This document shows, piece by piece, positions 9,003 through 16,526 of a stretch of 64,000 nt of DNA (position 1 is its first letter; each line of letters opens with the position of its first letter). The notes below the pieces were generated by a model. The model made no database searches. It was not told where the DNA came from and saw only the letters and a list, made by a program, of their open reading frames with translations. The position numbers and the translations under genes are program-made. Source of the stretch: Fictibacillus barbaricus. Lineage in GTDB: Bacteria > Bacillota > Bacilli > Bacillales > Fictibacillaceae. Where the stretch lies: assembly GCF_014635025.1 (NCBI RefSeq), contig NZ_BMCE01000001.1:1550001-1614000 (forward strand). The letters run 5' to 3'.

Positions 9003-10985
9003 ATGCCGAGACATTTAGTTTTAGGGAACGGAAAGCTTTTAATCAACTTAGACGAACATTTGCAGATCAGGGACATCTATTTTCCTTACGTGGGTCAGCA
9101 AAACCATGTCCAGGGACATGTTAACCGACTAGGAGCCAGTATTAATGGCTCCTTTTCTTGGCTTTCTTCAAAAGAGTGGGATATTGAGCCTGGTTATCAC
9201 GATGATTCGCTTGTTACTCTTTCATATGCTAAAAATAAAAAACAAGGTATCACTCTTAAGGTTGAAGATGCCGTTCATCAACGTGAGAACATGTTTATGC
9301 GCAGAATCAGTGTTATGAATGAAACTGATGAAGAAAAGAAGATTAAGCTGTTTTTTCATCAAGATCTATCGATTTATGAGACTGAGGTGGGAGATACAGC
9401 CTATTTTGATCCGCATAAATCAGTGATCATTCATTACAAGAAGAACCGCTACTTTTTATTCTCAGCTTCGTTTGATGACAAGGGCATCGACCAGTATACA
9501 ACAGGGGTAAAACGATTCTTAAGTGCTGAAGGAACATGGAGGGATGCTGAAGATGGTCATCTTCATGTGAACCCGATCGCACAAGGTTCAGTCGACAGTA
9601 CCTTTTCTGTTGAAGGTAGTGTACCGCCGCACGGAAAGGGAGATGCTTATTATTCTCTGACCGTTGGAAAAAGCAGAGAAGAGGTATTTTCACTTCATGA
9701 CTATCTGATGGAGATCGGACCTTCACTGACACTGGATAAAATTGATGTGTACTGGCGGCGTTGGGTTAATAAAACTATGATCAATCCATGTAATCTCTCT
9801 GATGAACTATTGGCTTTGTATAATCGCAGTTTGCTCATCATACGTACGCAGACAAATGAGAACGGCTATATTATTGCGGCTAATGATTCTGACATCCAGC
9901 ACTACAACCGTGATCATTATAGCTATATGTGGCCGAGAGATGGTGCACTTATCGCTGCTGCAGTTGCTAAGGCTGGATTTCATGGTATGGTCAAAAACTT
10001 TTATCGTCGTTGCGCAGATGTTTTAACAAAAGAAGGCTATCTACACCACAAGTATAATCCCGATGGTTCTATTGGCTCATCATGGCACCCTATGACGAGT
10101 AAAGATGGTTCAAGTCAGCTGCCAATTCAAGAGGATGAAACGGCCTTAGTTTTATGGGCGTTCTGGGAACATTACAAAGAGACAGGGGATATTGAATTCG
10201 CACAGTCGCTTTACCGGTCACTTGTTAGGCCAAGTGCGAGATTTTTGCTCCAATATATGCATGATGAGCTTGACCTTCCTTTGCCATCGTATGACCTATG
10301 GGAAGAAAGAAGAGGAATCTTTACCTTTACAGCCAGCAGTGTATACGGCGGTCTAATGGCTGCTCATTCATTTGCTACTCTTTTTGGGGAAGATGACCGA
10401 GCAGAACGGTACAAAAAAGGGGCAGACCGACTTAAAGTAGGTATGGAGAAACATTTATATGATGAAGATGCAGGAAGGTTCCTAAGAGGGATATATTTAC
10501 TGGATAACAATGCTTACAAGAAGGATTTCACAATGGAATCCAGTATGTATGCGCTATTTGCTTTTGGCGTATATCCTGCAGATGATGAACGTGTCATCCG
10601 GACCATGAATCAGATGAATGAGGAATTAAGTATTAAATCAGGCGTGGGTGGGATTGCAAGGTATACGAACGATTATTACTTCCAGCAAACACATGATGTG
10701 ACTAGAGCACCAGGAAATCCATGGCTGATCTGTACACTTTGGCTCGCGAAATGGCACATCCAGTGTGCGAAGACTATAGAAGATTTAGAAAGACCCCATG
10801 AAATTTTACGTTGGGTGCAACAGCATAGCTTTTCAACAGGAGTTCTGCCTGAACAGCTTCATCCCTTTACAGGAGATGCGTTGTCTGTTGCGCCATTAAC
10901 ATGGTCACATGCCACTTATGTAGATGTGTTAAAAGAATACACGAGCGTCTTCGAGAAACTTTCACAAAACTCACTTGCTCGTTAG
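9003..10985 (+). CDS. Glycoside hydrolase family 15 glucoamylase
   Basis: Predicted exo-acting glucan 1,4-alpha-glucosidase (660 residues) releasing glucose from alpha-glucan chain ends. The first ~270 residues form the N-terminal beta domain of prokaryotic GH15 enzymes (VLGNGKLLINLDEH, DIYFPYVG) and the rest the (alpha/alpha)6 barrel. YMWPRDGALIA, DLWEERRGIFTFT with the likely acid Glu435 (or 434), and VLPEQLHP with likely base Glu617 are in the expected places. No signal peptide, so it should act on internal glucan. It starts 3 bases after the previous stop and closes the operon, giving the degradative arm. Some GH15 members act on trehalose or isomaltose, so the exact substrate is open. 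Confidence 0.88.
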   Translation: MPRHLVLGNGKLLINLDEHLQIRDIYFPYVGQQNHVQGHVNRLGASINGSFSWLSSKEWDIEPGYHDDSLVTLSYAKNKKQGITLKVEDAVHQRENMFMRRISVMNETDEEKKIKLFFHQDLSIYETEVGDTAYFDPHKSVIIHYKKNRYFLFSASFDDKGIDQYTTGVKRFLSAEGTWRDAEDGHLHVNPIAQGSVDSTFSVEGSVPPHGKGDAYYSLTVGKSREEVFSLHDYLMEIGPSLTLDKIDVYWRRWVNKTMINPCNLSDELLALYNRSLLIIRTQTNENGYIIAANDSDIQHYNRDHYSYMWPRDGALIAAAVAKAGFHGMVKNFYRRCADVLTKEGYLHHKYNPDGSIGSSWHPMTSKDGSSQLPIQEDETALVLWAFWEHYKETGDIEFAQSLYRSLVRPSARFLLQYMHDELDLPLPSYDLWEERRGIFTFTASSVYGGLMAAHSFATLFGEDDRAERYKKGADRLKVGMEKHLYDEDAGRFLRGIYLLDNNAYKKDFTMESSMYALFAFGVYPADDERVIRTMNQMNEELSIKSGVGGIARYTNDYYFQQTHDVTRAPGNPWLICTLWLAKWHIQCAKTIEDLERPHEILRWVQQHSFSTGVLPEQLHPFTGDALSVAPLTWSHATYVDVLKEYTSVFEKLSQNSLAR

Positions 10986-10993
10986 AAAAGAAT

Positions 10994-11021
10994 TTGTTAT
11001 CATGTTATGGTATGGTTTAAT
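10994..11021 (+). promoter_or_regulatory. Sigma-A-type promoter of rpmG
   Basis: TTGTTA (10994-10999), 16-base spacer ending in TGG, and TTTAAT (11016-11021); 65 bases ahead of the rpmG start. Confidence 0.55.
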
Positions 11022-11085
11022 AGAGAATAATGACTGTTAGTAACCATGATTATGTACTTTGGTAAAGATGTGGAGGGAAACAACA

Positions 11086-11235
11086 ATGCGTGTAAACATT
11101 ACTTTAGCTTGTACTGAAACTGGTGATCGTAACTACATCACTACTAAAAACAAGCGTACGAATCCAGACCGCTTAGAGCTTAAAAAATACAGCCCGCGTT
11201 TAAAGAAATACACAGTTCACCGTGAAACGAAGTAA
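11086..11235 (+). CDS. rpmG: 50S ribosomal protein L33, zinc-free type
   Basis: A 49-residue L33 of the large ribosomal subunit, bound near the E site. The sequence opens [19 protein letters not shown] and closes KYTVHRETK, as in Bacillus L33. The paired CxxC knuckles of the zinc form are not present: only one Cys remains (ACTET), and the second pair is SPRL, so this is the zinc-independent (C-minus) paralogue, of the type that substitutes under zinc limitation. A GGAGGG site lies 8-9 bases ahead. It has its own promoter and terminator. No Zur box was recognised upstream. Confidence 0.93.
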   Translation: MRVNITLACTETGDRNYITTKNKRTNPDRLELKKYSPRLKKYTVHRETK

Positions 11236-11246
11236 TTTCACGTAGA

Positions 11247-11291
11247 AACGCCTGAATCCCATTGCATAATGAGGAATCAGGCGTTTTTTCA
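11247..11291 (+). terminator. Intrinsic terminator after rpmG
   Basis: 13-base stem AACGCCTGAATCC / GGAATCAGGCGTT with one mismatch and a loop of 13 bases, then six T. The remaining ~190 bases up to the next gene hold only a weak promoter candidate (TTGATA 11400, 18 bases, TAATAT 11424). Confidence 0.85.
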
Positions 11292-11484
11292 TATCTGTAT
11301 TCATAATATACCTATTCATATAAACAGAAGATGCTAGGTGTATAGATGATCTTAGTAGATCTTGTTTTATGTGATACAACTTCAATACATGCAGAAAGTT
11401 TGATACGCTATATAAAGAGAGAATAATATTAGTTTTATTACTGCGGTATGATCCATATATCACTCTATCAGAGGTGCATGTTAA

Positions 11485-12042
11485 ATGAATAAATCAAAAT
11501 GGCGAAAAAAGATGAAACAACTACTGCTTTCTATAGATGCAAGCGATAGAAGAAGAATGAGTGAATCCGTTTCCTCTTACTTATATCAAACGAGAGAATG
11601 GAAAGATTCACAAACGATCGGAATCACCATCTCTAGAAAATTTGAATTGGATACTACATATATTATAAAAAAAGCATGGGAAGAAGGAAAAAAAGTTGGT
11701 GTGCCTAAATGTTATTCCCATGATAAAAAAATGGAGTTTAGAGAGATATTGTCGTTTCATGAGCTTGAAAACGTCTATATGGACTTATTCGAGCCAAGAG
11801 AAGAACAAACCCCGTTTATTTTCCATGACCAGTTGGATCTGCTTGTAGTTCCAGGACTAGTTTTTGATAAAGAAGGGTTCAGAATCGGATACGGTGGAGG
11901 CTATTACGATCGTTATTTACAAAACTATAAAGGAGCAAAGATTTCATTAGCATACACTGGTCAAACAACTGTTACGTTGCCACATGAAGAATATGACATT
12001 CCGGTAGATAAAATCATTACCGAAAATGGACGTTTCAAATAG
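11485..12042 (+). CDS. yqgN: 5-formyltetrahydrofolate cyclo-ligase
   Basis: Converts 5-formyl-THF to 5,10-methenyl-THF using ATP, salvaging folate in the cytoplasm. The 185-residue length is normal. The C-terminal signature LVVPGLVFDKEGFRIGYGGG-YYDRYL carries the ATP-binding Gly/Tyr motif, and an N-terminal basic start (KWRKKMK) is typical. ATG 11485 follows a GAGGTG site. The next gene starts immediately at the following base, so at least three genes to mobA appear cotranscribed. It has the position of yqgN, downstream of rpmG as in B. subtilis. Confidence 0.93.
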   Translation: MNKSKWRKKMKQLLLSIDASDRRRMSESVSSYLYQTREWKDSQTIGITISRKFELDTTYIIKKAWEEGKKVGVPKCYSHDKKMEFREILSFHELENVYMDLFEPREEQTPFIFHDQLDLLVVPGLVFDKEGFRIGYGGGYYDRYLQNYKGAKISLAYTGQTTVTLPHEEYDIPVDKIITENGRFK

Positions 12043-12831
12043 ATGGAACTAATCATTATAGCAGGAGTAGCGATTCTCACTTATATATCTGCGGTCTTAA
12101 AATGGCTAACGATTCCAGGAAGTGTGACAGCTTTTGTAATGGGGAATATTATTTTCCTCGCATTTGACTGGCGAGGACTTGTTCTTTTAGGTGTTTTTTT
12201 TCTGAGTTCTACACTTTTAACAAAATGGAAAAGGGCTAAAAAAGAAGATAAAGAAGCCTTACACATTGAAGATAGGCAGGGCAGGTCTGCGGGGCAGGTA
12301 CTGGCTAACGGAGGAGCTGCACTGCTAGCATCAGCAGGTCAGCTTATTGCGCCAGATCCTTTCTGGCTCATCATGTTTTCAGCTGCTTTTGCTGCTGCTA
12401 CTGCTGATACATGGGCATCAGAGATAGGTGTTCTTTCTAAAAAGAGACCATTTCATATAAAAGAATGGAAAAAAGTAGAGAGGGGACTCTCTGGAGCTGT
12501 TTCACTTTTAGGTACGTTTGCGGCAGCACTTGGAGCCCTTTTTATTAGTTGGAGCTTATACATGCTCTATGAGCCAGCTTTAGTGATTGTGTTGTTGGTC
12601 GCTTTTTCAGGCTTCATAGGAAATGTTGTGGACACCATTTTTGGAGCTTGGTTTGAGCAAAAATTCATATGCCAAATCTGTAAAAAGGAAACGGAAAGTA
12701 AAATTCACTGCAGCACCCGAACGATTCAAGTCTTTGGTTTTTCATGGTTTACGAACAACCTGGTAAATTTCACTTCTACCTTTATTGCAGGGCTAATGGC
12801 GGGAGGGGTGTTTGTATGGCTAAACAACTAA
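12043..12831 (+). CDS. DUF92 family membrane protein (VTE6-type phytyl-phosphate kinase-like)
   Basis: A 262-residue integral membrane protein with about six hydrophobic segments. It has the DUF92/COG1836 signatures SAAFAAATADTWASEIG and GNVVDTIFGAWFEQK. Plant and cyanobacterial members (VTE6) phosphorylate phytyl phosphate with CTP; related CTP-dependent prenol kinases share the fold, so a polyprenyl-phosphate kinase role in the membrane is possible but unproven in Bacillus. A Cys pair (CQICKK) lies in a cytoplasmic-type loop. It starts on the base after the yqgN stop and overlaps mobA by 16 bases. Confidence 0.8.
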   Translation: MELIIIAGVAILTYISAVLKWLTIPGSVTAFVMGNIIFLAFDWRGLVLLGVFFLSSTLLTKWKRAKKEDKEALHIEDRQGRSAGQVLANGGAALLASAGQLIAPDPFWLIMFSAAFAAATADTWASEIGVLSKKRPFHIKEWKKVERGLSGAVSLLGTFAAALGALFISWSLYMLYEPALVIVLLVAFSGFIGNVVDTIFGAWFEQKFICQICKKETESKIHCSTRTIQVFGFSWFTNNLVNFTSTFIAGLMAGGVFVWLNN

Positions 12832-13427
12832 AATGTACAGGAGTTCTTTTAGCAGGCGGAGAATCCAGGCGTTTTGGAAGACCAAAAGTATTAGCCAGGT
12901 GGAACAATGAAACGTTTTTTGAACATTCAATGAATTCTATCGCGCCGTTTTCCGATAACCTTTTAGCTGTTGTTAAAAAAGAATGTATCGAGGAACTTAA
13001 GAAATGTAACCGGCATAATGCTGAATTTATTTCAGATATTGAACGATATAGAGGAAACGGTCCTTTAGCTGGCATCTATAGTGCTATGATCAGAAAAAAA
13101 GCAGATTATTATTTAATCACTCCATGTGATATGCCGCGGATGAGCAGCCGAATGTATGAAAAATGGCTCAATATTGCTTTGAAACATCCCGAATCTGATT
13201 GTATTGTCCCGGTTTGGAACGGAAAGATCTATCCGCTAAATGGTGTATATAAAAAGACTTGTTTACCTGATATAACAGCCTCTTTAAATAAAGGTGCATA
13301 TAAAGTATTAAACTTGCTTGATCGTAAAAATACACTTTATATAGAAGTTAACACGGATGAAGAGCAATACTTTACAAACATCAATACTGAAAACGAACTG
13401 TTGGATATGGGGAAATATAAGTTTTAA
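12816..13427 (+). CDS. mobA: Molybdenum cofactor guanylyltransferase MobA
   Basis: Transfers GMP from GTP to molybdopterin to make the guanine dinucleotide cofactor; cytoplasmic. The 203-residue product has the nucleotidyltransferase loop VLLAGGESRRFGRPK near the N-terminus, NGPLAGIYSA, and the metal-binding CDMPRMS. I place the start at ATG 12816, inside the DUF92 gene, because GGGAGGGGTG sits just ahead; the longer frame from 12744 has no ribosome site. No other molybdenum cofactor gene is in the window, so it is an isolated member, and assignment to mobA rather than another small nucleotidyltransferase rests on the motif set. Confidence 0.8.
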   Translation: MAKQLKCTGVLLAGGESRRFGRPKVLARWNNETFFEHSMNSIAPFSDNLLAVVKKECIEELKKCNRHNAEFISDIERYRGNGPLAGIYSAMIRKKADYYLITPCDMPRMSSRMYEKWLNIALKHPESDCIVPVWNGKIYPLNGVYKKTCLPDITASLNKGAYKVLNLLDRKNTLYIEVNTDEEQYFTNINTENELLDMGKYKF

Positions 13428-13550
13428 ACTTATTTGAAACAGAGTCTTTATTTACAATTATCCAAGAAATTACAATAGAGTATCTTGTGCACACGATTCA
13501 CGAATAAAATACGCTTTATAAACAGAAAGTAGTAGCAAGGAGGTTTTTAC

Positions 13551-13727
13551 ATGAAGGGATTTATAATCAAAAGTTTCTTGATATTCCTTGCTATTATGCT
13601 TGGCTACAGAATGCGATATCGAATGATAAATACAGTTCTTGGGCAGCCGCTAATCCGTCGATTTTTAGTCGGAAGTGCTTTGTCTTTTCCAGGTTTGCGT
13701 TCTAAGATGATGGATGAATTGATTTAA
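13551..13727 (+). CDS. Small protein of 58 residues, unrecognised
   Basis: Begins MKGFIIKSFLIFLAIMLGYR and ends RSKMMDELI. The N-terminal half is a single hydrophobic helix, the rest basic and amphipathic. A perfect AAGGAGG site lies about 7 bases before the ATG, and the stop TAA overlaps the HAD gene start by one base, which is good evidence for translation and coupling. It sits near the yqgO position of B. subtilis, but similarity was not established. Function unknown. Confidence 0.65.
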   Translation: MKGFIIKSFLIFLAIMLGYRMRYRMINTVLGQPLIRRFLVGSALSFPGLRSKMMDELI

Positions 13728-14476
13728 TGGAATGCAATCAAAAAACGGCATTCTTTTTTGATTTAGATAATACCCTTTTCGATTATGAAGCCTCCTTTAA
13801 GAAGGCTTCTTTATTTGCATTCCGTTCCATAGTTGGCAATAAAGAGGTAGATCCTGACCTGGCAGAAAAATGGTTTACCTATTATAAGGGCTATTGTGAT
13901 CTGTTTTGGCCTGCTTACGAAAAAGAGATTATGTCTCGGAAAGAATATCAGAGAACGCGTCTCCTGTCTTCTATGACGGCTTTAGGTTTAGAACACTATT
14001 CTGATAAACAGGTTAAACAATATCAAGAATTGTTTGAAGAGAAGATCCACACATTTGTCGAACCGTTTGAATGGGTAAACAATTTGATTCAACGCTTAAA
14101 TCAGATAGGGATTATAACAGGAATCATCACAAACGGAGAGTCTGATCTTCAAAGAAAAAAAATAAAAAAATTAGGATTGCAGATCCCAGAAAAAGAAATA
14201 TATATTTCATCTGAAATTAATATTACAAAACCAAGCCCTGAAATTTTTCATTTCGTTAGAAAGCAGACTAAAGCCAAAAATTTATATTACGTTGGCGATG
14301 CGTATGAATTTGATATAAAGCCTGCTGTTGTTGCAGGATGGACTGCGATTTGGTGGAATCCATTAAAAAAGCCTCAACAAACTGTTCATCCCTGTGTTTA
14401 TAATTGTTCAGTAGGAAATGAATTGTATCAAGTAATTAAGAAATGTACTGAATCAGCTGGATATTCTCTCCCTTAG
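13727..14476 (+). CDS. HAD-superfamily hydrolase, YjjG-type nucleotidase-like
   Basis: Cytoplasmic phosphatase of 249 residues with the four HAD motifs: DLDNT with catalytic Asp near residue 13, ITNGES, the Lys of SEINITKPSPEIF, and VGDAYEFDIKPA. A helical cap lies between motifs I and II (residues ~20-95), the subfamily IA arrangement seen in pyrimidine 5'-nucleotidase YjjG and phosphoglycolate phosphatase. The start overlaps the preceding small gene by one base. Its 3' end overlaps the converging reverse-strand gene by 41 bases. The substrate cannot be told from sequence. Confidence 0.85.
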   Translation: MECNQKTAFFFDLDNTLFDYEASFKKASLFAFRSIVGNKEVDPDLAEKWFTYYKGYCDLFWPAYEKEIMSRKEYQRTRLLSSMTALGLEHYSDKQVKQYQELFEEKIHTFVEPFEWVNNLIQRLNQIGIITGIITNGESDLQRKKIKKLGLQIPEKEIYISSEINITKPSPEIFHFVRKQTKAKNLYYVGDAYEFDIKPAVVAGWTAIWWNPLKKPQQTVHPCVYNCSVGNELYQVIKKCTESAGYSLP

Positions 14477-15299
14477 ATGATTGAAACAGTACGAATAAAT
14501 ACTTTTTATCTTTGCTGATCAAGATAAAAGGCATAGAGCTGCCGATCGGACTTATTTTTTTTCCAGTGTTGGATGTGATGCTTAAAAAGTAATTCTTGTA
14601 TAAGCCCTCCCATAGTTTCCCTATGATTTCCTGACTCTTTGCTTGAGAAAATCCAGGAAGCGGTCTCTGATTGTAATCAGTTAATGATTCTAAAGAAATG
14701 ACATGAAAGCTGTTCGTATCAATTTGATAGTGATCAGCTGATTGAACAAGGGTTTTCTGTAGAAACTGATTTGTTTGTTCGTCTAATTCATTCTTTGCTT
14801 TTCGTTCAGATGCATTCCTTGGAACTTTGAAACCAGTATATGATCGACCCATCTTAGTGGAATAAATAATATTATGGCTCATTTTTTGGACGGAGCGATA
14901 TTGGTCTTCATTTAGGTGGATTTCTCCTTGATGGAAGGAAACGGCCTCCCATAGAGCAGGTGATGTTCCTTTCATATCTTTTTCGAGATCAATGGATTTT
15001 GCAGATGTTTTCCATTCGCTCATTTTATTGTTTAATTTCCCGTTTTCAAAAATCATGGCAATGTCTTGCCGAAGATATACTCTCTCAGATGTTTCAGACT
15101 CAACAGCCCACATTAAATCATAGCTCGTGGGTGTACCAGTACGAAATGAGATATCCGTCTTAGCTTCCAAGAAAGAAAAGGAACTATCTAACGGAAAAAA
15201 AGTGATGCTTTCACGTGCTTCTTTTTTAATAAACGGCTGGTAGATGATTCCTATTACAAGTATAATGATCAGCAGGTAGATTGAAATTTTCCACTTCAT
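14436..15299 (-). CDS. Membrane-anchored protein of unknown function
   Basis: A 287-residue protein not recognised. Residues 4-24 form an N-terminal signal anchor (ISIYLLIIILVIGIIY) with no lipobox Cys, so the remainder is probably exported but tethered. The exported part is polar, rich in Ser/Lys, without Cys and without a catalytic motif I could identify; its ends (SMPFILISKDKKYLFVLFQS) look like a beta-sheet core. A GGAGGAG site lies ahead of the ATG. The last 41 bases overlap the 3' end of the HAD gene on the other strand, so transcription converges here with no separating terminator. Confidence 0.6.
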   Translation of the reverse strand: MKWKISIYLLIIILVIGIIYQPFIKKEARESITFFPLDSSFSFLEAKTDISFRTGTPTSYDLMWAVESETSERVYLRQDIAMIFENGKLNNKMSEWKTSAKSIDLEKDMKGTSPALWEAVSFHQGEIHLNEDQYRSVQKMSHNIIYSTKMGRSYTGFKVPRNASERKAKNELDEQTNQFLQKTLVQSADHYQIDTNSFHVISLESLTDYNQRPLPGFSQAKSQEIIGKLWEGLYKNYFLSITSNTGKKISPIGSSMPFILISKDKKYLFVLFQSSKGENIQLIQYIS

Positions 15300-15411
15300 A
15301 ACACTGCTCCTCCTTAGGACAAACTTGTTCCTAAATTCTATGCAGAATTAATAAATATAGAAGATAGAGATAGAAAAGTTATGAGTGGTAAAGGTGAGAG
15401 GAGAACGATAT

Positions 15412-16455
15412 ATGGAAATTCAAACAAAAGAAATTATCGGTTACATTAAAGAGCTCGTACATATTCCGAGTCCCTCAGGCAATACGGAAGCTGCAATCGG
15501 TTACATGAAATCTTTTTTTGATAGAAATGATGTATCCTTTAAAACAACAAACAAAGGTGCTGTAATTGCGACTATAAAAGGTGAGGATGATAAAAAACAC
15601 CGATTATTGACCGCGCATGTAGATACGCTTGGTGGGATGGTCAAAGAGATCAAGAGTGACGGCCGCTTGAAAATTGACCTGATCGGCGGCTTCTACTGGA
15701 ACACGATTGAGGGTGAATATTGTACCATTCATTCAACAAACGGAAAAATATATACCGGTACTGTCTTGATGCATCAAACAGCAGCACATGTATACAAAGG
15801 GATGAACGATTTAAAACGGGATGAAAAGAATATGGAAGTTCGAGTCGATCAAGAGTTTCATTCTAGAAAAGATGCAGAAGAAGCTGGAATCTCTGTTGGA
15901 GACTTCGTTTCGTTCGCGCCGCGATTTGAAGAATCTGAGAGCGGCTTTATAAAATCTCGACACTTAGATGATAAAGCAAGTGTTGCTATATTAATGCACA
16001 TCATTAAACAAATTAAGCAAGAGGGCATTAAATTACCATATACCACACATTTTTTAATCAGCAATAATGAAGAGATTGGCTATGGTGGTAATTCTAATAT
16101 TCCGAATGAAACCGTTGAGTATCTGGCTGTGGACATGGGAGCAATCGGCGATGGTCAGGCAACTGATGAATTCACGGTAAGTATCTGTGCTAAAGATTCA
16201 GGGGGTCCTTACCATTTTGGTTTAAGAAAGCATCTTGTTGATCTTGCTGAGAAACATGACATTGGATACAAGGTTGATATTTACCCTTACTATGGTTCAG
16301 ATGCAACAGCTGCAATAAGAGCCGGAGCAGATGTCGTACATGGATTGATCGGCCCCGGAATTGATGCCTCTCATGCGTTTGAACGTACACATGTTAAATC
16401 ACTGAAACATACGGCAGATCTCATTAAGGCCTACTTACTATCACCTCTTGTATGA
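15412..16455 (+). CDS. M42 family metallo-aminopeptidase
   Basis: Cytoplasmic dinuclear zinc peptidase of 347 residues, of the FrvX/YsdC/deblocking aminopeptidase type that trims N-terminal residues from peptides. Metal and catalytic motifs are present: TAHVDTLGG, HLDDKAS, NNEEIGYGG with the catalytic Glu pair, AVDMGAIGDG, and the C-terminal HAFERTH. I take ATG 15412 as the start because GAGAGGAG lies ahead; the longer frame begins at 15385 without a ribosome site. A terminator follows, so it is monocistronic or ends a short unit. Confidence 0.92.
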   Translation: MEIQTKEIIGYIKELVHIPSPSGNTEAAIGYMKSFFDRNDVSFKTTNKGAVIATIKGEDDKKHRLLTAHVDTLGGMVKEIKSDGRLKIDLIGGFYWNTIEGEYCTIHSTNGKIYTGTVLMHQTAAHVYKGMNDLKRDEKNMEVRVDQEFHSRKDAEEAGISVGDFVSFAPRFEESESGFIKSRHLDDKASVAILMHIIKQIKQEGIKLPYTTHFLISNNEEIGYGGNSNIPNETVEYLAVDMGAIGDGQATDEFTVSICAKDSGGPYHFGLRKHLVDLAEKHDIGYKVDIYPYYGSDATAAIRAGADVVHGLIGPGIDASHAFERTHVKSLKHTADLIKAYLLSPLV

Positions 16456-16463
16456 ATCAATTC

Positions 16464-16494
16464 ATCCCAGCCAATGGCTGGGATTTTTCTTTTA
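16464..16494 (+). terminator. Intrinsic terminator after M42 peptidase
   Basis: 9-bp perfect stem ATCCCAGCC / GGCTGGGAT with a 3-base loop and a T-rich tail. Confidence 0.88.
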
Positions 16495-16526
16495 GCTAGG
16501 TATGAAATGAAAACAGAAGGTGAAGG

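Noticed and set aside
11200-11463. Reverse-strand frame of 87 codons after rpmG
   Set aside because: Runs through the rpmG terminator and the end of rpmG; no ribosome site.
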